From contig CP014609.1 of NCBI GenBank assembly GCA_001586195.1, positions 3,132,501 through 3,196,500 of the forward strand: a stretch of DNA of 64,000 nucleotides. The letters run 5' to 3'. The notes beneath the pieces are model-generated. The model had not been told where the DNA came from, made no database searches, and was given only the letters and a program-made list of their open reading frames with translations. Of this stretch, positions 17,287 through 24,366 are shown in pieces. The position numbers and the translations under genes are program-made. Within the stretch, counting starts at the first letter, position 1; every line of letters starts with the position of its first letter. Origin of the DNA: Solibacillus silvestris (GTDB taxonomy: Bacteria > Bacillota > Bacilli > Bacillales_A > Planococcaceae).

Positions 17287-18094
17287 TTTGTTGTTGCTCC
17301 TTCTGTTCAATATATTCATTAATTTTCTCTATCGGAAAGCCCTTTTGATAAAGCGCCTGTTTTACTTTTTGCCGAAGATCAGATCCTGTTAATTTGGCTG
17401 CATATTTGCGCCAAATTTTATCACCTTGAGCTTCTATTAATTCGGACCATTCATCTTCGTCACGGTCTAATGTAATCTGCTCGAGTATTTCTTTAACAAT
17501 CTCATAGGAATACCCTTTACGCAACAGCACATCCTGAATTTTCTGCTTCACTTGTGTCGGAGTTTTATTTGTATTGGAACGCACAGCTTTTTCCGCCAGT
17601 TCCATTGCAAGCTTTAATTGCTCCTCATGATCATATGTCGCCAATACTTTCTGTTGCAAATTTTTATCAATCCCTTTTTGCATCAGGTCTTGCCGAATTG
17701 CAGCCGGTCCTTTTTTTGTCGTACGCTTTCTCGTTTCAAGCAGTGCTTTGGAATAGCTTTCATCATTTAAAAAACCTAAGCCCGTTAATTTATGAATAGC
17801 TTCTTGTACAACTGCTTCCCCATGCCCTGCTTTCAGGAGCTTGGACTTCACTTCATGTTCACTGCGCATTTGGAAGCTAAGAAAATTGAGCGCTTTGTTA
17901 AACGCTTTTGCAATTTCATCTTCATATTGTATTTCATCTATTTCCATCTGCTCAAGTACTTTGCCTTTTTGCAGACCGAACTTAATAAGTGTCCCTTCAT
18001 CTACTGCAAAAGCATACTGTTCGTTCAAATAAATATTGTAGCGCTCTTGATTGTTTTTTTGTCGACCAATTTTCGTAATAATTTGCACTTGCAC
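17279..18094 (-). CDS. recX: recombination regulator RecX
   Basis: Modulator of RecA filaments, 271 aa, the length seen in Bacilli (longer than the proteobacterial form). It is built of repeated three-helix units; the recognisable signatures are ALNFLSFQMRSEHEVKSKL and GFLNDESYSKALLETR. GAGG lies 8 nt before GTG 18094; the GTG at 18103 directly follows that site and is less likely. First gene of a recX-yfhH-yfhJ unit, divergent from yfhF. recA itself is not in the window. Confidence 0.9.
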   Translation of the reverse strand: MQVQIITKIGRQKNNQERYNIYLNEQYAFAVDEGTLIKFGLQKGKVLEQMEIDEIQYEDEIAKAFNKALNFLSFQMRSEHEVKSKLLKAGHGEAVVQEAIHKLTGLGFLNDESYSKALLETRKRTTKKGPAAIRQDLMQKGIDKNLQQKVLATYDHEEQLKLAMELAEKAVRSNTNKTPTQVKQKIQDVLLRKGYSYEIVKEILEQITLDRDEDEWSELIEAQGDKIWRKYAAKLTGSDLRQKVKQALYQKGFPIEKINEYIEQKEQQQNE

Positions 18095-18201
18095 CGTGTA
18101 CACCTCACAATAACAATGTACATTCTAGTATACATCTTTTTACTTATAGTTTCATCGAACGGTATACTGATACTAATGAAATGAAATAAGGCGGTGTTTG
18201 T

Positions 18202-19101
18202 ATGAAAGTTGCAATTGCAGGTGGGACAGGAATGGTTGGCAGAAGGTTGAGTAAGCTATTACTTGAAAAAGGTCACGAAGTCATAATTTTAACTCGGGGA
18301 GAGCAGCAAGTTAAAAATAATATCCACTATGTACAATGGCTAAACGATGACTCGACACCCGAGCTTTTCATGGAAAATACTGATGCATTTGTAAATTTAG
18401 CCGGAGTATCACTAAATGAAGGTCGATGGACAGATGAACAAAAACAAAAAATACTATCAAGCCGAATCGAATCTACCGATGAAGTCATCCGTATACTACA
18501 AAATTTAATGGATAAACCAAAAGTACTTATTAATGCGAGTGCTGTTGGTATTTATCCTGTTTCTGAAAAAGCTGTTTATACAGAACAAGCTCCTGAAAAA
18601 GCATCTGATTTTTTAGGAAGCGTTGTAGTCCAATGGGAAGAAAGAGCAATGCAGGCTCAACAACTAGGCATTCGCACTTGTTTAACCCGTTTTGGCGTTA
18701 TTTTGGAAAAAGGCGAAGGTGCATTGCCGATGATGATACTTCCTTATAAGCTTGGTGTTGGCGGAACAATTGGATCAGGCAGACAGTGGCTTAGCTGGAT
18801 TCATGTAGAGGATGTAGCACGTGCTATACTTTTTGCAATCGAAAACGATACATTATCAGGGCCAATTAATTTTACAACACCAAATGTAAAACGAATGAAG
18901 CAATTCGGGCAATCAATAAGTCATGCATTGAAGCGTCCACATTGGTTCCCGGTACCTAGCATTGCTTTAAAGATCGCTCTTGGTGAAAAAAGTATGCTCG
19001 TACTGGAAGGTCAGCATGTATTACCTGAAAAATTGTTAAACGCAAATTTTGAATTCAAGTTTATTTCTGTGGAAGATGCAATTCGTGATCTATATGAATA
19101 A
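18202..19101 (+). CDS. yfhF: TIGR01777 family NAD-dependent epimerase-like protein (YfhF)
   Basis: Short-chain-dehydrogenase-fold protein of 299 aa with the amino-terminal AGGTGMVGRRL nucleotide motif, the NLAGVSLNEGRWTDEQK block and a DUF1731-type carboxy end. The SulA-like family is annotated as a cell-division or nucleotide-sugar epimerase, but no reaction is proven. Divergent from recX as in B. subtilis. Its stop codon overlaps a predicted sigma-G -35 for pdaA, and its terminator is the pdaA leader hairpin. Confidence 0.88.
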   Translation: MKVAIAGGTGMVGRRLSKLLLEKGHEVIILTRGEQQVKNNIHYVQWLNDDSTPELFMENTDAFVNLAGVSLNEGRWTDEQKQKILSSRIESTDEVIRILQNLMDKPKVLINASAVGIYPVSEKAVYTEQAPEKASDFLGSVVVQWEERAMQAQQLGIRTCLTRFGVILEKGEGALPMMILPYKLGVGGTIGSGRQWLSWIHVEDVARAILFAIENDTLSGPINFTTPNVKRMKQFGQSISHALKRPHWFPVPSIALKIALGEKSMLVLEGQHVLPEKLLNANFEFKFISVEDAIRDLYE

Positions 19102-19124
19102 AACAATGCTTTTCACGCAACCTA
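19095..19124 (+). promoter_or_regulatory. candidate sigma-G promoter of pdaA
   Basis: TGAATA (19095-19100, overlapping the yfhF stop), 17 nt, CAACCTA (19118-19124), close to sigma-G TGAATA-N17/18-CATACTA. Expected start is near 19130-19132, in the loop of the hairpin described next. pdaA is a known sigma-G gene in B. subtilis. Confidence 0.55.
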
Positions 19125-19148
19125 CCTTGTAAAAGGAGGTTGCTTTTT
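19117..19148 (+). terminator. terminator of yfhF that also sequesters the pdaA ribosome site
   Basis: GCAACCT-a-CCTT pairs with AAGG-AGGTTGC around GTAA (11 pairs, one bulged A), then TTTTT. The 3' arm contains the AAGGAGG of pdaA, 11 nt before its TTG start. Confidence 0.75.
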
Positions 19149-19150
19149 CA

Positions 19151-19936
19151 TTGAAAAAACATATTTTAGGGATTAGCTTCGTGTTAGTCGCCACATTTAT
19201 ATCCTTTATGTCTGTTGCAAAAGCCGAGGAATTTCATTGGGGCTTCAAGCCAAGCCGTAATGGCGAGCCTGTAGAAATAGGAGAACCGCTTGAATCTATG
19301 TTAAGTAAATACGGTGCCATTTATAAAGGCAATGAAGAAAAGAAAATCGTTTACTTAACATTCGATAACGGCTACGAAAATGGCTATACCGAAAGTATTT
19401 TAAATACTTTGCGGGAAGAAAAAGCTCCGGCCACTTTCTTCTTGACCGGTCATTATTTAACAAGCGCGACCGATTTAGTAAAAACAATGGTTAAAGATGG
19501 CCATATTATCGGAAACCACTCTTATGGGCATCCGAATATGGCGCGTTTGTCCGCTGATGAAATGAAGAAGGAATGGAAACGGTTTGATGATAAATTAAAT
19601 GAACTGACTGGTGTCAAACGGACTTATTATGCCCGACCACCAGAAGGTATCTTTAATGAAGAAGTTTTGAAAGTCGGCAATGAAGTGGGCTATCGCCATA
19701 TGTTCTGGTCCATCGCTTTTAAAGACTGGCTAAAAGATGAACGACGCGGCGCAAAATATGCTTATGATGCACTAATGAACCAGCTACATCCAGGTGCAAT
19801 TATTTTAATGCATACGGTAGCTCAGGATAATGCCGAAGCGATACCTCAATTCATTAAAGATGCAAAAGCACAAGGTTACACGTTTGGCTCTCTAGATGAT
19901 CTGGTGCTTGAATACGAAAAAATATCCCCGTATTAA
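19151..19936 (+). CDS. pdaA: delta-lactam-biosynthetic polysaccharide deacetylase PdaA
   Basis: Exported N-deacetylase acting on MurNAc of spore cortex peptidoglycan, needed for muramic delta-lactam formation and so for germination. 261 aa: signal peptide to about residue 25 (SVAKAEE), then a NodB domain. Motif 1 is TFDNGYENG, with the Asn variant typical of PdaA; motif 2 is GNHSYGHPNM; motif 3 is RPPEG; motif 4 is LMH. TTG start at 19151 with AAGGAGG 11 nt upstream inside a terminator-like hairpin. No other start is possible without losing the signal peptide. Confidence 0.93.
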   Translation: MKKHILGISFVLVATFISFMSVAKAEEFHWGFKPSRNGEPVEIGEPLESMLSKYGAIYKGNEEKKIVYLTFDNGYENGYTESILNTLREEKAPATFFLTGHYLTSATDLVKTMVKDGHIIGNHSYGHPNMARLSADEMKKEWKRFDDKLNELTGVKRTYYARPPEGIFNEEVLKVGNEVGYRHMFWSIAFKDWLKDERRGAKYAYDALMNQLHPGAIILMHTVAQDNAEAIPQFIKDAKAQGYTFGSLDDLVLEYEKISPY

Positions 19937-19999
19937 AAAAGTAGCGTTCCTTTCTTTTCATTGTACTTTCCGCTATACTGTACTGATGAAGAAAAAGAA

Positions 20000-20030
20000 G
20001 TGACTCGCACTAAATTTTGGTGCGAGTTAC
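20000..20030 (+). promoter_or_regulatory. stable leader hairpin upstream of rlmD
   Basis: GTGACTCGCAC pairs with GTGCGAGTTAC (11 pairs, one G-U) around a 9-nt loop. No T run follows (TCTATTTAAAGG), so it is not an ordinary terminator; it ends 10 nt before the ribosome site of rlmD. It may protect the pdaA 3' end or affect translation. Confidence 0.5.
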
Positions 20031-20052
20031 TCTATTTAAAGGACGTGTAAAC

Positions 20053-21429
20053 TTGAGTGAACTAAAAATGGAAGTCGGGCAAAAGTTCCCGTTAACGATA
20101 AAACGCCTTGGCATTAACGGTGAAGGTGTCGGTTTTTATAAACGCAATGTCGTATTCGTAAAAGGTGCGATTCCTGGAGAAGAAGTAACAGTAAAATTAA
20201 CAAAAGTATCACCGAAATTTGCTGAAGCGGAAATTTTGGCAATACGTAAAGCAAGTGAATTCCGTCAAGAAGCACCTTGCCCTGTGTATTCTGAATGTGG
20301 TGGTTGTCAATTACAGCATATGACTTATGACGCGCAGTTAATGAATAAGCGTGATATTGTCGTACAAGCATTCGAAAAATACGCTAAAGAAATCGGACAA
20401 ACAGCTGAAATCCGCCCAACGATCGGAATGGATAATCCGTGGCATTACCGTAACAAATCTCAGTTCCAAGTACGTAAAGAAGGCAAACGTGTATATGCAG
20501 GTCTTTTTGCAGAAGGAACTAACCAGCTTTTAAATATTAATGACTGTCTTGTTCAGCATCCTGTAACTTCAAAAATTACAGTTGCTACTCGAAAGATTTT
20601 ACAAAAGCTAAATATCCCGATTTATGATGGGAAAACATTAAACGGCTTAGTTCGTACAATTGTTGTTCGTACAGGTATGCGCTCTGGCGAAACACAAGTA
20701 TGTCTTGTAACAACTCGCCGTGAGCTTCCGCATAAAGAAGAGTTAATTGAACGTATTAAAAAGATTGATCCTTCAATCGTTTCCATTACACAAAACGTCA
20801 ACCGCGAGAAGACATCGCTTATATTTGGACCTGAAACTTTTATTTTAGACGGAAAAGAAGCGATTCATGAAAAGTTGGGTGAATTTGCATTTGATTTATC
20901 AACTCGTGCATTTTTCCAGCTTAACCCTGAACAAACAGTACATTTATATAATGAAATTAAAAAAGCTGCAGCACTGACAGGGAAAGAAAATGTTGTCGAT
21001 GCATATTGCGGTGTTGGAACAATCGGTATGTGGCTCGCAGAAGGTGCCCGTGAAGTCCGCGGTATGGACAATGTCGACGAAGCAATTGCTGATGCGAAGT
21101 ATAATGCACGTACAAACGATAATCTGCAGCATGTACGTTTCTTCCCAGGCTCTGCAGATAAATGGCTTTTCCGCTGGTCAAAAGAAGATTACCGTCCAGA
21201 TGTCATTTGTGTGGATCCACCTCGCACAGGTTTAGAGCCAGGCTTTATTAGAACTGTATTAAAAATTAAACCAAAGCGTTTTGTTTACACATCGTGTAAC
21301 CCTTCAACACTAGCGCGTGATTTAAAGGAATTATCAAAGAGTTACAACGTTGAATATATTCAACCAGTCGATATGTTCCCGCAAACAGCACAGGTTGAAT
21401 GTGTCGTGAAACTGACATTAAAAAAATAA
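20053..21429 (+). CDS. rlmD: 23S rRNA (uracil-C5)-methyltransferase, RlmD/TrmA family
   Basis: SAM-dependent m5U methyltransferase, 458 aa. An amino-terminal TRAM domain (about 5-60) is followed by a 4Fe-4S motif (CPVYSECGGCQLQH) and the methyltransferase fold: VDAYCGVGTIG for SAM, DPPRTG, and the catalytic YTSCNPSTLARD. The exact target uridine (747 and/or 1939) cannot be told from sequence; B. subtilis has two such paralogues, and this lies where yfjO lies near pdaA. AAAGGA is 9 nt before TTG 20053. Confidence 0.88.
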   Translation: MSELKMEVGQKFPLTIKRLGINGEGVGFYKRNVVFVKGAIPGEEVTVKLTKVSPKFAEAEILAIRKASEFRQEAPCPVYSECGGCQLQHMTYDAQLMNKRDIVVQAFEKYAKEIGQTAEIRPTIGMDNPWHYRNKSQFQVRKEGKRVYAGLFAEGTNQLLNINDCLVQHPVTSKITVATRKILQKLNIPIYDGKTLNGLVRTIVVRTGMRSGETQVCLVTTRRELPHKEELIERIKKIDPSIVSITQNVNREKTSLIFGPETFILDGKEAIHEKLGEFAFDLSTRAFFQLNPEQTVHLYNEIKKAAALTGKENVVDAYCGVGTIGMWLAEGAREVRGMDNVDEAIADAKYNARTNDNLQHVRFFPGSADKWLFRWSKEDYRPDVICVDPPRTGLEPGFIRTVLKIKPKRFVYTSCNPSTLARDLKELSKSYNVEYIQPVDMFPQTAQVECVVKLTLKK

Positions 21430-21442
21430 GATGTTCCATACG

Positions 21443-21470
21443 CCTACACAAAATTTTGTGTAGGTTTTTT
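21443..21470 (+). terminator. terminator of rlmD
   Basis: CCTACACAAAA pairs with TTTTGTGTAGG, followed by six T. Confidence 0.9.
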
Positions 21471-21543
21471 CTCTTGGTAAAAACTTGCATATACACTTCA
21501 ATTAACGCAATATTAAATCAAATATATTTTCGGAGGGATCTAT

Positions 21544-21939
21544 TTGGGAAGAATTATTCATTTTGAAATTCATGTAGACAATATGGAACGCGCAAAAAAT
21601 TTCTATCAGGCTGTTTTTGAGTGGAGTTTTGAAGATTATAGTGAATATGCTGGCATGCCGTATTTTGGAGCCATTACTGGCGACGACCAATATCCAGGTA
21701 TTAATGGTGCTTTAATGCAGCGTCAAGGCCCTTCCCCTGCAGAAGGACAAAGTGTCAATTCTGCAATATGTACTTTAGGCGTAAGTGATTACGATGAAAC
21801 CGAAGCAAAAATTTTAGCAAATGGCGGTAAAGTAGCAATGCCGAAATATGCGCTGCCAGGTATGGCTTGGCAAGGATATTTTCTTGATACTGAAAATAAT
21901 ATATTTGGTCTACATCAACCGGATCCGGAAGCAAAATAA
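21544..21939 (+). CDS. VOC family (glyoxalase-like) protein
   Basis: A 131-residue vicinal-oxygen-chelate protein with two beta-alpha-beta-beta-beta modules. The amino-terminal IIHFEIHVDNMERAKNFYQAVFEW is a typical first module with His6 as a possible metal ligand; the end has YFLDTENNIFGLHQPD. Enzyme class (glyoxalase, dioxygenase, resistance protein) cannot be assigned. TTG start preceded by GGAGGG at 7 nt. A single-gene unit with its own terminator. Confidence 0.82.
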   Translation: MGRIIHFEIHVDNMERAKNFYQAVFEWSFEDYSEYAGMPYFGAITGDDQYPGINGALMQRQGPSPAEGQSVNSAICTLGVSDYDETEAKILANGGKVAMPKYALPGMAWQGYFLDTENNIFGLHQPDPEAK

Positions 21940-21943
21940 CATG

Positions 21944-21981
21944 AAAACGAAGGAACCTTGTATATAAGGTTCCTTCGTTTT
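21944..21981. terminator. terminator of the VOC gene
   Basis: AAAACGAAGGAACCTT pairs perfectly with AAGGTTCCTTCGTTTT around a 6-nt loop. Confidence 0.85.
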
Positions 21982-22061
21982 ATAGAAAAGAATCATTTTA
22001 GAAGAACCTCCCCCACTTCTTTACTTTTCATGTAAAATAGTAATCGCCAGGAGGTATTAAT

Positions 22062-22298
22062 ATGAAGAATTTTCTATTTGTAGTAATCACTTTTATTATT
22101 TCTTATTGGGCGATTTCATCTTTTGCAGGCCTCATCTTCCAAAGCAATGATGAAAATTCAGCAACTTCAGCAAGTTCACTTCAAGCTGCTGTTACATTTG
22201 GTGGTGTAAACTATTTAAATGTGTTCATCTACATAATTTTAGCAATGATTTTTACCGCAATAGTCTTCTTTTCAGTAAAAAGCAGACGTTCCAATTAA
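22062..22298 (+). CDS. small two-helix membrane protein, unknown function
   Basis: 78 residues with membrane helices at about 4-27 and 50-70 joined by a Ser/Ala-rich loop (about 28-48), ending KSRRSN. I do not recognise the family. AGGAGG lies 8 nt before the ATG, and a terminator overlaps the stop, so it looks like a real single-gene unit. Confidence 0.7.
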   Translation: MKNFLFVVITFIISYWAISSFAGLIFQSNDENSATSASSLQAAVTFGGVNYLNVFIYIILAMIFTAIVFFSVKSRRSN

Positions 22299-22316
22299 GA
22301 GAACGTCTGCTTTTTT
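22282..22316. terminator. bidirectional terminator between the small membrane protein and MFS genes
   Basis: GCAGACGTTC pairs with GAACGTCTGC, with A and T runs on either side. It overlaps the last codons of the plus-strand gene and abuts the MFS stop on the minus strand. Confidence 0.8.
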
Positions 22317-23475
22317 ATATAGCTATTTTTTTCGATTTGCCAAAAAAGAGTATGGCCACTGCAACTGTCAGCAGCATGACCGAAATAACAAATAAAAATC
22401 CGCTACTCGGGAAAACTTCCAAATATAAACCGCCTAAAAGCGGACCAGTTAAACTGCCTAAACTGAAGAATATACCACAAAGCAAGTTCCCTGTCGGCAG
22501 CAGCTCTTTCGGAGTCAAATCGGTCATATATGTAATACCGAGTGAGAACATCGAACCGACACACATTCCTGCACAAAAAAAGACAGCAGCTACAAACAGT
22601 TCCGAATGCTCAAAGAAATTGCCTATTAAGAAAAATATGCTTCCGGCAAAGAGCCCTGAAACAATGACTTTATGGCGACCAATTTTATCACCTAATGCAC
22701 CAAGCGGAAATTGCATAACAATCGCTCCGATCGAAAAGCCAGCCAAAATAATGGATACAAATGCTACGTCAAAATCTTTTCGTAAAGCATACACCGGAAA
22801 TAAAGCATTCAGTGACGATTCTAAAAAGCCATAAACAAACGGCGGCAAAAAGGCAATCCATCCGTATTTTATAGCTAGACTATAACGTTTGATACCTGAT
22901 TCATTTGCATCTCCTGCCAACGCTTCCGGCTTTTCATTTTTCACGAAAAAGATTAACGACCACGCTAATAAACATAATGCCGACGAAATAATAAACGGAA
23001 AGCTTTCCGATATTTTAATTAGCGGGACAAACAATGGGCCAACAGCAAAGCCTACTCCAAAAGATATGCCGTATATTGACATGCTTTTACCGAGTTTATG
23101 TGTAGCTGTAGTTGATGTAATCCAAGTCTGTGTTGAAAAATGCAGTGCATGATCACCGATGCCAATTAACAGCCGGAGTATAAACCAAAACATGACACTT
23201 TTCCAAAATGGAAATAAAAACAGTGACATGAAAACGAGTGCCCCACCAAATAGGATAATAGGTTTATACCCATATTTGCGTAATGGCTGCTCGATAAACG
23301 GCGAGATCAATAATGTTCCTATGTATAAACCTGTGGCATTCAAACCATTGAGCGTTGAGGATACGCCATCCCCTTCAAAAATCACCGAAATCAGAGGTAA
23401 AAGCATTCCTTGCGAAAATCCTGAAATCGATACAATAATAACTAAAATCGTAAACCTGCGTTGTTCATAACTCAT
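22315..23475 (-). CDS. MFS transporter (YfkF-like)
   Basis: A 386-residue major facilitator with 12 predicted helices and the loop motif GALGDKIGRHKVIVSG between helices 8 and 9. Substrate unknown; drug or sugar efflux is typical for the group. AAGGGAG lies 9 nt before ATG 23475; an upstream in-frame ATG at 23502 lacks a site. The leader (23476-23738) contains a terminator and very short reading frames, suggesting control by attenuation. Confidence 0.87.
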   Translation of the reverse strand: MSYEQRRFTILVIIVSISGFSQGMLLPLISVIFEGDGVSSTLNGLNATGLYIGTLLISPFIEQPLRKYGYKPIILFGGALVFMSLFLFPFWKSVMFWFILRLLIGIGDHALHFSTQTWITSTTATHKLGKSMSIYGISFGVGFAVGPLFVPLIKISESFPFIISSALCLLAWSLIFFVKNEKPEALAGDANESGIKRYSLAIKYGWIAFLPPFVYGFLESSLNALFPVYALRKDFDVAFVSIILAGFSIGAIVMQFPLGALGDKIGRHKVIVSGLFAGSIFFLIGNFFEHSELFVAAVFFCAGMCVGSMFSLGITYMTDLTPKELLPTGNLLCGIFFSLGSLTGPLLGGLYLEVFPSSGFLFVISVMLLTVAVAILFFGKSKKIAI

Positions 23476-23544
23476 TTCAATTTTCTCCCTTAGTTCATAC
23501 AATTCATCGTATCACAGCTTTTAGGAGAAATAAAAGTAAACTCA

Positions 23545-23587
23545 AAAACCCCAGCTAACTTTATCTCTAAAAGTTAACCGGGGTTTT
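23545..23587 (-). terminator. terminator/attenuator in the leader of the MFS gene
   Basis: On the minus strand AAAACCCCGGTTAACTTT pairs with AAAGTTAGCTGGGGTTTT (18 pairs, two G-U that form only in this strand), followed by T residues. It lies between the leader promoter and the MFS ribosome site. Confidence 0.65.
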
Positions 23588-23589
23588 AA

Positions 23590-23763
23590 ATATCACTATA
23601 TTCCATTTCTGCGTTGCGTAAACAGTCGTATCGGCGAATAGCCGTAAATGTTTAAACTTCCTCCTTTTCTTGAGTTTGTCTATACATGTTTTTTCCGACC
23701 ATCTCCTTCGTATTTAAGTATGAATTTACTTTATCATAACACTTCATTAATGTAAATATTCAA
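23590..23763 (-). promoter_or_regulatory. leader region of the MFS gene with very short frames
   Basis: A promoter-like pair (TATGAT at 23733-23738, TTGAAT at 23758-23763, spacer 19) points left. Downstream is an 11-codon frame MYRQTQEKEEV (23652-23687) ending beside a strong AAAGGAGG site (23661-23668). The frame after that site reads NIYGYSPIRLFTQRRNGI, then stops before the attenuator; it lacks a standard start codon (ATT is the nearest). A 4-bp GC hairpin (CGGC/GCCG) also lies here. Confidence 0.4.
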
Positions 23764-23926
23764 AATTAACAGAATGTTAAAATAATTAACAAGTACTATA
23801 CAATTTCCTATTTCTTAAAGTTAATTTAATAGGTTAGTCCGATATATACTATAAGTTGTTGTTTAACTTTTAGAAAATAGCGTAGTATAATATTAATAAG
23901 TCAATACAAAAGGAGCATCATACATT

Positions 23927-24112
23927 ATGAAGCCAATTACAAACAAAGAACAGCAAGTAACATATTTAAAAGAACGCCTGGAAATTTTCCTTGAAGTGCT
24001 TGATGCAATCGATCCTGAAACGACGGAAATTGAAGATATTGATCGCTTAATTCAAATGATGGATGATTTAGAAGAAAAAATGGATCAATTCCAATCCCGC
24101 GAAGATAAATAG
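23927..24112 (+). CDS. small conserved acidic protein, SE1561-like
   Basis: 61 residues, helical and highly acidic (IDPETTEIEDIDRLIQMMDDLEEK). It resembles the SE1561 family of Firmicute proteins of unknown function; the match is from memory of its acidic two-helix pattern. AAAGGAG lies 11 nt upstream, with TATAAT at 23886-23891. Its own terminator follows. Confidence 0.72.
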   Translation: MKPITNKEQQVTYLKERLEIFLEVLDAIDPETTEIEDIDRLIQMMDDLEEKMDQFQSREDK

Positions 24113-24117
24113 AAAAT

Positions 24118-24151
24118 TCAGCAATACCTGTACACTGGGTATTGCTTTTTT
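24118..24151 (+). terminator. terminator after the SE1561-like gene
   Basis: AGCAATACC pairs with GGTATTGCT, followed by six T. Confidence 0.85.
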
Positions 24152-24212
24152 CATTCTTTTGACTAGTTCTGCTATTATTCGCCGTTTTTTCTTTTAATCT
24201 GACAAACATTCA

Positions 24213-24226
24213 TGTAAGCGCTCTTT
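24213..24226. promoter_or_regulatory. candidate catabolite-response element of fumarase
   Basis: TGTAAGCGCTCTTT fits TGWNANCGNTNWCA except the last two bases and overlaps the -35 region of a promoter with TATAAT at 24247-24252. CcpA control of TCA-cycle genes would make sense but is inferred. Confidence 0.4.
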
Positions 24227-24366
24227 TTTTTCCACATTAAAAGAGTTATAATGTAAGATGGTTTATTAAGAAAGACATAACATTCATTTCTTCGTGAAAG
24301 TTTTGTTCTAACTTATATCAATTTTATTGATCAAAATACACATATTTTTCTGGGGGGAAAAATAAG

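Noticed and set aside
22337-23470. Three consecutive plus-strand frames opposite the MFS gene
   Set aside because: Low-complexity antisense translations of membrane helices, without ribosome sites.
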